49,391 nucleotides of DNA from an uncultured Cuneatibacter sp. GTDB taxonomy: Bacteria > Bacillota > Clostridia > Lachnospirales > Lachnospiraceae. How positions within the stretch are numbered: position 1 is the first letter of the stretch; the number at the start of each line of letters is the position of its first letter. The position numbers and the translations under genes were made by a program. Below, in pieces: positions 8,395-15,640 of this stretch. Under the pieces are notes generated by a model. That model was not told the origin of the DNA, searched no databases, and saw only the letters and a program-made list of their open reading frames with translations. Where the stretch lies: positions 1 to 49,391 of the forward strand of contig CAKQHB010000023.1 of NCBI GenBank assembly GCA_934234215.1, written 5' to 3'.

Positions 8395-9090
8395 TTATAC
8401 CATGTAGTTGCGCACTCCAAAAATACCGGTTCCAACGCGCACCATCGTGGCGCCTTCTTCCACCGCAACTGTATAGTCACCAGTCATTCCCATTGATAAA
8501 ACGGTCATGTTTATATTATCAATGCTTTTCTCTTTCATGTCAATGAACAATTCATGTAATTTGCGAAAAACAGGGCGATTGTCTTCCGGGTTATCACAAT
8601 ACGGTGCTATCGTCATAAGACCTTCCACCTGAATATGCGGGAACGCCGCGATCTGGCGCAGCAGCGGTTCCACCTCAGACATCGAAAGTCCAAATTTCGA
8701 CTCTTCCTCCGCCACATTCACTTCCAAAAGAATCGGAATCTTTTTGTCCTGCTTTGCAGCCTCTTCCTCAATCTTTTCTGCCAGATGGAGAGAATCGACG
8801 GAATGGATCAGCTCTGCATAAGCCACTGCATCCCGTACCTTGTTGGTCTGCAAATGTCCGATCATATGCCAGTGAAGATTTTTCGGCAGATTGTTTGCCT
8901 TGCGCTTCATTTCCTGCACTTTATTTTCTCCGAACACATCCTGCCCGGCTGCGATTGCTTCCTCGAGCATCGACTCCGGCTTTGTCTTGCTGACTGCAAT
9001 CAATGTCACCTCTTCCGGATTTCTTCCGCTGCGCCCGCAGGCGAGACGAATCTCTCCCCGTACATGCTCCAACTGTTCTGCAACACTCAT
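8395..9090 (-). CDS. yggS: YggS/PLPBP family pyridoxal phosphate homeostasis protein
   Basis: PLP-binding TIM-barrel protein that helps keep pyridoxal phosphate and amino/keto acid pools in balance; no enzymatic reaction is established for the family. In the 231 residues the PLP lysine is K35 in AVSKTKP, GENKVQE (54-60) and HWHMIGHLQTNKV follow, and the phosphate-binding end MGMTGDYTVAV with VRVGTGIFG is intact. The start follows GAGGAGG at good spacing. It corresponds to ylmE in the Bacillus ylm cluster. The HlyD-like gene upstream is only 19 bases away, so the two are likely co-transcribed. Confidence 0.95.
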   Translation of the reverse strand: MSVAEQLEHVRGEIRLACGRSGRNPEEVTLIAVSKTKPESMLEEAIAAGQDVFGENKVQEMKRKANNLPKNLHWHMIGHLQTNKVRDAVAYAELIHSVDSLHLAEKIEEEAAKQDKKIPILLEVNVAEEESKFGLSMSEVEPLLRQIAAFPHIQVEGLMTIAPYCDNPEDNRPVFRKLHELFIDMKEKSIDNINMTVLSMGMTGDYTVAVEEGATMVRVGTGIFGVRNYMV

Positions 9091-9109
9091 CTCAGAACCT
9101 CCTCTATCT

Positions 9110-10513
9110 TTAATAAATCACATCGTATTCGCTGATTCCGGTACTGTCCAGAATAATATGGTCATACGGCTGCAGACCATATTGCGTATCCGGCCTGATC
9201 AGACACAATCCCTCTTTTTCTTCCAGAATCTCGATTCGGCGGAATACCGCATATCCGCGATTGACACTGAATACGCCTGTCAGATCCGTCATATCTGCCA
9301 CAAGGTAAGTCTCCTCGGAATCCGGCATATAAATGCGGTCTCCCGCAGAAAATTCCTTCTGGTTGACATAGTAGACATTATCGATCAATGCATAAAACGT
9401 CGGTGCCACAAATTCCACGGTATCACTTCCGACTTTCTGGACGTTAAATCCATAGACCTTCTGATTGCCGCCCAATGTCGCATAGCTTGCAGGAATCTGA
9501 TAAAAGCTCTCTGTCACAACGGCAGACGACGGAATCTTCAGTCCCGTCTCCTGTTCTTTTACGATCTGGAATTTCAAATAACGATCCCCGATGTATTCCG
9601 AACTGTACTTCGGAATCTGCAGTTCACAAAACGGTGAGCCATCGCTGCCGGTAAAGATCTGATACGGCGCCGTAACCGTCTGATCTGTGGACAGGATTCG
9701 AACCGTCATCGTGGGAGAAGAACCTTCTTCCGCACCTGCAATCTCTGCAGATAATTCCTGATAAACTTCCTCCGATACCGGAAATGCCAGACGCCATGCC
9801 TCATTCGGCAGAATCTTATAAACTGCACTTCCCGCATCCTGCAGTTGTCCGGAACGAAGATATTCGATTTCCTGCTTTGCGTCCTGGAACATGGCTGCCG
9901 TCAGATCTGCCTCTGTAACGCCCTCCAATCCGTCCAGACGATAAGAAACGATTCCGGACTGATCAGATTTTCCCTGATAGAAGGCGGCACTGTCAAACAG
10001 CTCCTCGATGCTGTTCACTGCCAGCGAACTGAGGTCATCCAAAATCTGCAGCTCCATGTTATTCTTAACAGAATAAGTGGCATCGAAATTCATGTTGTCA
10101 AATTCTCTGCTGTAGGTATACAGCTCATTTCGCAGATCCTCAATGGCGTTGTCCGAAAAGGAATCCAGACCCTGCATGATCTCTTCCAGCTGCTGACTGA
10201 ACGTGCCGTTTTCATCTACGCTGTACACGACGCGTCCCTTGGAGACTTTGCGCCCTTCCTGTACATAGTGGTTCACGTATCCCACACGGTCAGAATACTG
10301 GATCTGCTCGTCCCGCAGGATCATACCGGTGTATGTCACCTCGTCTGCAATCCTCCCCGACTCGACCTGATAGATTTGAACACGGTCCTTCGTGATATAT
10401 AAAACTGCCAAAATAATCAAATATAAAAACAAAAACAGAAACAAAAGAAGACCGACATTGAGCCGGAAAGGTTTTCTGTATTTGATAATATTCTTGCTTC
10501 GCTTTTTTGCCAT
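9110..10513 (-). CDS. HlyD-family-like membrane-anchored adaptor protein
   Basis: The 467-residue protein has one N-terminal membrane span (LLLFLFLFLYLIILAVLYI) after a basic cytoplasmic stretch, then a large extracytoplasmic part. Just outside the membrane, an IYQVESGRIADEVTYTGMIL segment with VNHYVQEGRKVSKGRVVYSV resembles the biotinyl-lipoyl-like hairpin of HlyD/RND-type adaptors; a helical region (about 110-240) and beta-rich C-terminal domains follow. No transporter partner (ABC or RND) lies beside it. It sits at the head of the yggS-sepF-ylmH cluster instead, which hints at a cell-envelope or division role rather than export. ATG at 10513 is chosen because AAAGGA lies 10 bases upstream; the ATG 21 bases earlier has no ribosome site. 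Function unknown. Confidence 0.7.
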   Translation of the reverse strand: MAKKRSKNIIKYRKPFRLNVGLLLFLFLFLYLIILAVLYITKDRVQIYQVESGRIADEVTYTGMILRDEQIQYSDRVGYVNHYVQEGRKVSKGRVVYSVDENGTFSQQLEEIMQGLDSFSDNAIEDLRNELYTYSREFDNMNFDATYSVKNNMELQILDDLSSLAVNSIEELFDSAAFYQGKSDQSGIVSYRLDGLEGVTEADLTAAMFQDAKQEIEYLRSGQLQDAGSAVYKILPNEAWRLAFPVSEEVYQELSAEIAGAEEGSSPTMTVRILSTDQTVTAPYQIFTGSDGSPFCELQIPKYSSEYIGDRYLKFQIVKEQETGLKIPSSAVVTESFYQIPASYATLGGNQKVYGFNVQKVGSDTVEFVAPTFYALIDNVYYVNQKEFSAGDRIYMPDSEETYLVADMTDLTGVFSVNRGYAVFRRIEILEEKEGLCLIRPDTQYGLQPYDHIILDSTGISEYDVIY

Positions 10514-10582
10514 AAAATCAGAATCCTTTCGCATAATTTTACGGACTCATGGTTATGATGAAGAGCAAAGGAGGTAATGAAC

Positions 10583-10786
10583 ATGAAAGCTCTTGACTAT
10601 ACCGCTCTTGCTTTGACGATTATCGGTGCAGTAAACTGGGGGCTGATCGGATTTTTCCGGTTCGACCTCGTCGCTTTCCTTTTTGGAAATATGACGGTTC
10701 TCTCCCGCATCGTATATGCACTCGTAGGTCTGTGCGGACTGTATCTGCTCAGCTTTTTCGGAAGAGTAAGTCAGTCCATGGACTAA
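10583..10786 (+). CDS. DUF378 small membrane protein
   Basis: A 67-residue protein with two membrane spans (about 6-27 and 40-60). The pattern ALTIIGAVNWGLIGFF and a later YALVGLCGLYLL match the DUF378 family, which has no assigned function. The second of two ATGs is chosen: AGGAGG lies 8 bases before it but only 2 bases before the first. It is transcribed away from the HlyD-like gene, and the 69-base gap between them must hold both promoters. Hairpins follow the stop codon. Confidence 0.85.
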   Translation: MKALDYTALALTIIGAVNWGLIGFFRFDLVAFLFGNMTVLSRIVYALVGLCGLYLLSFFGRVSQSMD

Positions 10787-10798
10787 GCTCTTGTTTTA

Positions 10799-10840
10799 CT
10801 TCTGCCATGGAAGATCGTCCTTTTGCTTCTATGGCAGAAG
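10799..10840. other. Hairpin after the DUF378 gene
   Basis: Near-perfect 15-bp inverted repeat (CTTCTGCCATGGAAG with CTTCTATGGCAGAAG) around a 12-base loop. It has T residues before it and A residues after it on the plus strand, so on neither strand is it followed by a U-tract. It extends the terminator region but is not itself a classic terminator. Confidence 0.6.
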
Positions 10841-10880
10841 AAAAAAGCGGAACAGAGGAGGCTCCTCCTGTCCCGCTTTT
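10841..10880 (-). terminator. Terminator between the DUF378 and P-loop genes
   Basis: GC-rich stem (AAAGCGGGACAGGAGG pairing with CCTCTGTTCCGCTTT, one or two mismatches or bulges) followed on the minus strand by a TTTTTTC tract. It sits just after the P-loop gene on that strand. On the plus strand the tail is the weaker CTTTTGG, so it could also serve the DUF378 gene. Confidence 0.75.
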
Positions 10881-10897
10881 GGATTCGTGAGTGATGA

Positions 10898-11317
10898 TTA
10901 CAGAGAAACTTCGATATATTTCTTTACAGCTTCAGGCAGCTCATGCTCATCTGCAGAAACACTTAATACAAATGTTACCTGATTATCACTGCCGATCTTA
11001 TCGAGGAACTGTACAGTAGTTGTAATGTCTTCTCCTTCCTGACAGGAAAGCTTCAGGAAGCTATCCAGATATACCTGCTCAATATCATGATCCTGAGCGA
11101 TGATGCCGGAGATGAATCCGATGAACTTGTCATGATTGTCGATACCGTAATCCAGTACGTTGATCAGACGGATCTTGTTGCTCAGCTCATACATATGCTT
11201 TGTGCTCTTGTCTAAATATACGATAGAACCCTCAGAAGTCTTTACAGCATTGTTTGCCTTTTCTAATAAAATCGGCGTCTTGCCCTTTCCTTTTTTGCCA
11301 GAAATAATCTGTACCAT
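10898..11317 (-). CDS. Small P-loop protein of unknown function
   Basis: A 139-residue soluble protein. It opens with MVQIISGKKGKGKT, a Walker A-like loop (GKKGKGKT, 7-14) after the first strand, and has a possible Walker B strand in IEQVYLDSF. The rest is a compact alpha/beta domain ending in a helix. Such proteins are sometimes annotated as PilT-like ATPases, but no type IV pilus gene is near and the length is far below PilT, so that name is not supported. The start is set by AGGAGG 8 bases upstream. The gene has its own strong promoter and terminator and is a single-gene unit, which suggests steady housekeeping expression. Confidence 0.8.
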   Translation of the reverse strand: MVQIISGKKGKGKTPILLEKANNAVKTSEGSIVYLDKSTKHMYELSNKIRLINVLDYGIDNHDKFIGFISGIIAQDHDIEQVYLDSFLKLSCQEGEDITTTVQFLDKIGSDNQVTFVLSVSADEHELPEAVKKYIEVSL

Positions 11318-11362
11318 TTGTTCGTCCTCCTTCATTCTGCTGTAGAATAAATCGTTATATGT

Positions 11363-11391
11363 ATTATAGTCTATATGACGAAAAAACTCAA
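11363..11391 (-). promoter_or_regulatory. Sigma-A promoter of the small P-loop gene
   Basis: On the minus strand TTGAGT and TATAAT are separated by exactly 17 bases. The -10 is a perfect match and lies about 46 bases before the ATG. Confidence 0.75.
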
Positions 11392-11423
11392 TCCTTATTT
11401 CATAAAAATGTCTGATTCGCCAG

Positions 11424-12116
11424 TTAGTTTAGCAAAACAGAAATCTGTTCCTGCATGGTTTCTTCGTCCGACGCTCCTAAAAGCACGGAAATATAGTAAT
11501 TTTCATCCGCGTCCCGATAGAAAAGCGCCTCACAGAGACCAATCTGTGCGTCCTCGTAAGACAGTTGCGCTATCATCGAAAGGTCCGTTTCGGTTGACGA
11601 ATCCTCCGAATCTGCTGCTGCGGATACTGCATTCAAAAACCAGTCATACTGCAGTCCCGCTGCAAACAGCTGTGCTGCCTCGTATGCGCTGCAGACAGTG
11701 CCATCCTCTGCATCCGGCTGCGCATCCAGACTCTCTTCAGTCATAGCAGCCGTAAGATAGGCAACAAAAGAACAGCTCTGTTCTGTCTGTGCATCGTGGT
11801 CGATCTCCGCCTCCCCAGATGTCAGATTCAGCGTCACAACACCGGGCAGAAAAAATCTCGTATCATCCCCCGAAGTGCTGAAATCAAATTCCCTCACTTC
11901 GATATTTGCAGCGGAATCCAGACCGGAATCGGACTGTCCGGAAACGGTTCCGGGAGCAACCTGACCGGCAAGGCGACCATCTGCATTTTGGACAGAAAAG
12001 CTCTGTTCAAAGTTGTTATAGGTATCCGGAAGCGTTCCTGTGTTTTCGCAGCCTGTCAGATACAGGCTCGTGCACACAAGAATACTGAACACCACAAGTT
12101 TTTTTTGAAATCTCAT
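11424..12116 (-). CDS. Putative lipoprotein, unknown function
   Basis: A 230-residue predicted lipoprotein. A type II signal peptide leads to the lipobox LTGC with Cys23, followed by a Ser/Gly/Gln-rich linker and a globular domain with FFLPGVVTLNL and a helical tail. No family is recognised. The ATG overlaps the mgsA stop as ATGA, so the gene is the last of the long rodA-mgsA series. It should be processed by the Lgt and LspA encoded in this window. No terminator is evident after it, but the promoter of the P-loop gene begins about 33 bases downstream. Confidence 0.8.
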   Translation of the reverse strand: MRFQKKLVVFSILVCTSLYLTGCENTGTLPDTYNNFEQSFSVQNADGRLAGQVAPGTVSGQSDSGLDSAANIEVREFDFSTSGDDTRFFLPGVVTLNLTSGEAEIDHDAQTEQSCSFVAYLTAAMTEESLDAQPDAEDGTVCSAYEAAQLFAAGLQYDWFLNAVSAAADSEDSSTETDLSMIAQLSYEDAQIGLCEALFYRDADENYYISVLLGASDEETMQEQISVLLN

Positions 12117-12508
12117 TTGTATGCTTCTCTCCATTCCAGGTCGCCGCGATCCAGTGCTTTGATCAGAAGCTCAGCGGTTGCAAGGTTCGTTGCAAGCGGA
12201 ATGTTATGGACGTCACAGAGACGGGAAACATTATTGATGTCCGGCTCGTGGTCCTTTGGAGCCAGTGGATCACGCAAAAAGATCATCAGATCGATATCGT
12301 TGTTTTCGATCTGTGCGCCGAGCTGCTGCTCTCCGCCGAGACGTCCTGCGAGATATTTGTGGACATTCAGATTCGTAATCTCTTCAATCAGACGCCCGGT
12401 TGTGCCGGTCGCATATAAGTTGTTCTTTCGTAAAATTCCGTGATAAGCCACGCAGAAATTCTGCATCAGCTTCTTTTTGGAATCATGGGCAATCAGACCA
12501 ATATTCAT
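12113..12508 (-). CDS. mgsA: Methylglyoxal synthase
   Basis: Converts dihydroxyacetone phosphate to methylglyoxal and phosphate, a glycolysis overflow bypass. The 131 residues match the family: LIAHDSKKK at the N-terminus (H8, K12), phosphate loop TGTTG (34-38), and FLRDPLAPKDHEPD holding the equivalents of E. coli H98 and D101 (H87, D90). One oddity: the family motif GGDQQ, which carries the catalytic base D71 of the E. coli enzyme, reads GGEQQ here (E60). The start is fixed by AGGAGG 7 bases upstream. The upstream neighbour is rodA and the stop overlaps the lipoprotein gene. Identity is secure; full activity is not certain because of the Asp-to-Glu change. Confidence 0.93.
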   Translation of the reverse strand: MNIGLIAHDSKKKLMQNFCVAYHGILRKNNLYATGTTGRLIEEITNLNVHKYLAGRLGGEQQLGAQIENNDIDLMIFLRDPLAPKDHEPDINNVSRLCDVHNIPLATNLATAELLIKALDRGDLEWREAYK

Positions 12509-12524
12509 ACTTATTCCTCCTGTG

Positions 12525-13655
12525 TCAATATTTTTCACCACGCTGCAATCCCACATTCAACACAATTCCCAGTCCGATAAACATTGCCAGAAGGGAACTG
12601 AGCCCATAGCTCACGAACGGGAACGGGATTCCGGTGTTTGGCATCATTCCTGTTGCCACGCAGACATTGATAAATGTCTGGAAAGCCAATAGCGCTGCGT
12701 ATCCGCAGCAGATCAATCTGCCGGAAAGATCTTTTGCCTGTCTTGCAATGTTCAGGCATACAACGATCATCGTCATCGTCAATCCTAGAATAACGATCGC
12801 TCCGGCAAAGCCAAGCTCCTCTCCCACAACTGCAAAAATAAAGTCTGTCTGCGCTTCCGAGAGGAAATGGCCATTTTTCACGGACTCAAAGGTTGTATTA
12901 TTCAGACCTTTTCCAAACAGGCCGCCGGAACCGATGGCCATCATGGAATTTTCCTGCTGATAATACAGATCCGCGTACTTCTTGGGGTTCAGGAACGCCA
13001 TAATACGGCGCACCATATAAAACTTTTCTACAAGCTTTTCCTCGTTCTTTAACAGAAATATGGTAAATCCAATCCCGGATGGAATCAGAACTGCCAGCAC
13101 TCCAAGAATCCATTTATAGCTGATCTTTGCGACATAGATCATCGCCACAAAGATCAATCCGCATGCGATTGTTGTCGAAAGATCCGGTTCTTTAAAAATC
13201 AGTCCCAACGGCACAGCGGAAAATAAAACGGTAACTCCGACTGCCCAGGGCTTATTCAGTCTGTCATCCAACCAGGTAAAAAGTCCTGCCCAGGACAAAA
13301 TCAGAAAAATCTTACTGAACTCTGACGGCTGGATCTGACCGATTACCGGAAAGCGCAGCCATCTTTTTGCTCCGCCGTGTACTTCGCCTTTAAGAAGAAC
13401 GAACAGCAACAGCAGACAGCAAGTGACATAAACAACCGGAAAGAATCGAATGTACAGATGATAGTCCACCATCGAAAGAAAGATGCAGACTGCAAGTCCG
13501 ATTCCGATTCCCATGATCTGTTTTGTGTAAATATCAGCATCCGTCGTACCGGCTACGGCACTGTGGATGACAAGAACGCCGATGACTGCCAGAAGCAGTG
13601 CAGAAATCAGTAATAAAAAACTATACTTTTTAAGATTATAACTACGTAAGAACAT
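12525..13655 (-). CDS. rodA: SEDS peptidoglycan glycosyltransferase RodA
   Basis: Polymerises lipid II into glycan strands during side-wall growth, paired with a class B PBP. The 376 residues have about ten membrane spans. SEDS marks are AKRWLRFPVIGQIQPSEFSK after TM3, the extracytoplasmic TDFIFAVVGEELGF that carries the catalytic Asp, and GIPFPFVSYGLSS near the end. RodA is preferred over FtsW because the gene lies downstream of mreC, mreD and PBP2; FtsW usually sits with mur genes. The start follows AAGGAG at good spacing. minE ends 26 bases upstream and mgsA starts 16 bases after the stop, so the elongation and Min genes are one block. Confidence 0.92.
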   Translation of the reverse strand: MFLRSYNLKKYSFLLLISALLLAVIGVLVIHSAVAGTTDADIYTKQIMGIGIGLAVCIFLSMVDYHLYIRFFPVVYVTCCLLLLFVLLKGEVHGGAKRWLRFPVIGQIQPSEFSKIFLILSWAGLFTWLDDRLNKPWAVGVTVLFSAVPLGLIFKEPDLSTTIACGLIFVAMIYVAKISYKWILGVLAVLIPSGIGFTIFLLKNEEKLVEKFYMVRRIMAFLNPKKYADLYYQQENSMMAIGSGGLFGKGLNNTTFESVKNGHFLSEAQTDFIFAVVGEELGFAGAIVILGLTMTMIVVCLNIARQAKDLSGRLICCGYAALLAFQTFINVCVATGMMPNTGIPFPFVSYGLSSLLAMFIGLGIVLNVGLQRGEKY

Positions 13656-13681
13656 AAGCTCCTTCTACTGCGGAACGGACA

Positions 13682-13966
13682 TTACTTTGCAGGAGTATGC
13701 GCCTGTGCTTTTCCCTTGATCGGGATGTTCGCATATAAGGCGGGCGCACCTGTCGGAGATCCATCAATATCATTCTGTGTGATCTGAATGTCCAGTCCTT
13801 CGGTGTCGATCTCCATATACTTGGAAATCACCTGAATGATGTCATTTTTAATCTGCTCCATGATCTCTGGAGAACAGTCTGTTCTCTCAGAAACAAGGAG
13901 GAGTTTTAAACGCTCTTTCGCAACATTGCCGGACTGTTTTTTTCGGAAAATGTCAAGAATACTCAT
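13682..13966 (-). CDS. minE: Cell division topological specificity factor MinE
   Basis: Stimulates MinD ATPase and drives Min oscillation, keeping Z rings at mid-cell. The 94 residues start with the membrane-targeting MSILDIF and KKQSGNVAKERL, then the anti-MinCD helix and strand (LKLLLVSERTDCSPEIMEQI), then the dimer domain with VISKYMEID. An ATG 10 bases after GGAGG is preferred to the TTG 6 bases earlier. It forms minC-minD-minE in order with the two genes upstream. MinE rather than DivIVA as the spatial regulator is typical of many Clostridia. Confidence 0.95.
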   Translation of the reverse strand: MSILDIFRKKQSGNVAKERLKLLLVSERTDCSPEIMEQIKNDIIQVISKYMEIDTEGLDIQITQNDIDGSPTGAPALYANIPIKGKAQAHTPAK

Positions 13967-13983
13967 CGTCAAACATCCTCCCG

Positions 13984-14775
13984 TTAATTTTTCTTGAAGA
14001 GACCGACTAATTTGGACCAGAAGCTATGATTCTCATTCAGATCCAACAGTTCGACCTCCTGACCCAGAACACGTTTGCAGATGTTCATATAGGCCTGTCC
14101 TGCAGGAGTATCCGATCCAACAAGCGGTTCTCCGGTGTTTGTAGAAATGACAATATTTTCATCGTCCGGGACAACGCCGATCAGGTTGATCGCCAGAATC
14201 TCAATTACATCCTCGATGGACATCATATCGCCTCGCTTTACCATGTCCATGCGAATCCGGTTCACGATCAGGTCGACACGCTTTAACTCATTTGCCTCCA
14301 GCAGTCCGATGATGCGGTCTGCATCGCGGATTGCGGAAACCTCCGGCGTTGTGACAACAAGTGCACGGTCTGCACCTGCGATGGCATTCTTAAAGCCCTG
14401 CTCAATACCGGCGGGACAGTCAAGCAGGATGTAATCAAACTCTTCCCGAAGTTCATCGGTGAGAGTCTTCATCTGCTCCGGGGTGACTGCGGTTTTATCT
14501 CTCGTCTGTGCGGACGGCAGCAGAAACAGGTTCGGATAACGCTTGTCCTTGATCAGCGCCTGCTTTAACCGACAGTTTCCTTCAATAACATCCACCAGAT
14601 TATATACGATACGGTTTTCCAGACCCATGACAACATCCAGATTTCGAAGACCGATATCGGTATCGATCAGAACGACCTTGTTGCCAAGCATAGCCAGTCC
14701 CGTGCCGACATTCGCAGAGGTGGTCGTCTTGCCCACTCCGCCTTTGCCGGATGTGATTACGATTACTTCACTCAT
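13984..14775 (-). CDS. minD: Septum site-determining ATPase MinD
   Basis: Membrane-associated ParA/MinD-type ATPase that recruits MinC to cell poles. The 263 residues carry the deviant Walker A GKGGVGKTTTSANVG (10-24), VLIDTDIGLRNLDVVMGLE (switch I region) and DYILLDCPAGIE (Walker B). A basic, hydrophobic C-terminal amphipathic helix (HSFWSKLVGLFKK) forms the membrane-targeting sequence. The start is at MSEVIV, with a GGAG site upstream. A gap of about 100 AT-rich bases separates it from minC and contains TTGAAA and TAAAAT motifs with imperfect spacing, so an internal promoter is possible but not shown. Confidence 0.96.
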   Translation of the reverse strand: MSEVIVITSGKGGVGKTTTSANVGTGLAMLGNKVVLIDTDIGLRNLDVVMGLENRIVYNLVDVIEGNCRLKQALIKDKRYPNLFLLPSAQTRDKTAVTPEQMKTLTDELREEFDYILLDCPAGIEQGFKNAIAGADRALVVTTPEVSAIRDADRIIGLLEANELKRVDLIVNRIRMDMVKRGDMMSIEDVIEILAINLIGVVPDDENIVISTNTGEPLVGSDTPAGQAYMNICKRVLGQEVELLDLNENHSFWSKLVGLFKKN

Positions 14776-14876
14776 ATTCCCATACTCCAATCCGCCTGTT
14801 CGGGCTCACTTCTAGTACTATTTTACACTAATAATTCCTAAATGACTACTATATTTTTCAACTTTTTTTGTGAAAA

Positions 14877-15587
14877 TTACAGTTCAATTTCATTTAGAAC
14901 GTCTTTTGTGATCTCCTCAATATAGATGTTTCCGTCCTGTACATATGCCACATGAGGTCCTGTCAGTTTTAATCGGTTCTTTGTCTCATCGGCATTTCTC
15001 GCCAGTACATCCCCGATGCGGATCTGCATCGGATTCATCTCCAGTGCTGCCACAAACGTATGCGTATTTCCGCCGGTTCCGGCATAAGCGTATCCCTTCA
15101 GAGAACCTAAGATCACGATATTTCCACGGGCAATGACTTTTGCGCCGGGATTGATATCTCCCATGATCACAATGCTGCTCTCCGACTCTACCACCTGTCC
15201 GGAACGAAGGGTTCCCTTATAAAACTGTCCGGAATTCGGCATCGGATCAGACTCGGTATTTTCCTCGGTCAGTTCTTTCTCCCGATTTTTCTGTGCAGCC
15301 TCCAACGCCTCTTTCATGCGCAGCGCTGTCTCATCGTCTTTGTCCGAAAGGATGCAGACGATCTCCAGCTCTGTCTGCTCGGTAATGACATGGAGCAGCT
15401 GCAGCTCTTCTTCCTGTGTCAGTTCCCGTCCTTCTACCGAAAGAGCAACTCTCGCTTTTTTGAAGAAGCTGGAAGAGGCACGGAACTTTTCCTCCGCCTC
15501 TTTCAGCAATGCATCAAATGGCTCTTCCGGGTCCAGATTTACCGTGATCCCGTATTTGTTTCCTTTAATCAGTACCGTCTGTTTCAT
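14877..15587 (-). CDS. minC: Septum site-determining protein MinC
   Basis: FtsZ assembly inhibitor carried by MinD. The 236 residues have the N-terminal FtsZ-binding domain (about 1-80), a charged linker rich in Glu (about 85-118) and the C-terminal beta-helix dimer domain, with RSGQVVESESSIVIMGDIN and GNIVILGSLKGYAYAG (the RSGQ and G-rich turn motifs that bind MinD). Two small inverted repeats lie in the 53-base gap after the PBP2 gene. The ATG directly precedes KQTVLIKG; the ribosome site AAATGAGGACAT is modest. Confidence 0.93.
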   Translation of the reverse strand: MKQTVLIKGNKYGITVNLDPEEPFDALLKEAEEKFRASSSFFKKARVALSVEGRELTQEEELQLLHVITEQTELEIVCILSDKDDETALRMKEALEAAQKNREKELTEENTESDPMPNSGQFYKGTLRSGQVVESESSIVIMGDINPGAKVIARGNIVILGSLKGYAYAGTGGNTHTFVAALEMNPMQIRIGDVLARNADETKNRLKLTGPHVAYVQDGNIYIEEITKDVLNEIEL

Positions 15588-15595
15588 ATGTCCTC

Positions 15596-15635
15596 ATTTC
15601 CCGTGGGAAATCCCCCTAAAAGCGGAGCCCCCGCT
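15596..15635 (-). other. Two short inverted repeats between the PBP2 gene and minC
   Basis: Minus-strand hairpin AGCGG-GGGCT-CCGCT followed by TTTTAGG, then a perfect palindrome ATTTCCC-AC-GGGAAAT. The stem is only 5 bp, so it is at most a weak attenuator or an mRNA processing/stability element in the operon. Confidence 0.35.
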
Positions 15636-15640
15636 GCTAT

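Noticed and set aside
10799..10840. Hairpin read as an intrinsic terminator of the DUF378 gene
   Set aside because: A-tract follows and T-tract precedes the stem on the plus strand, and no U-tract follows on the minus strand. The next hairpin (10841-10880) is the better terminator.
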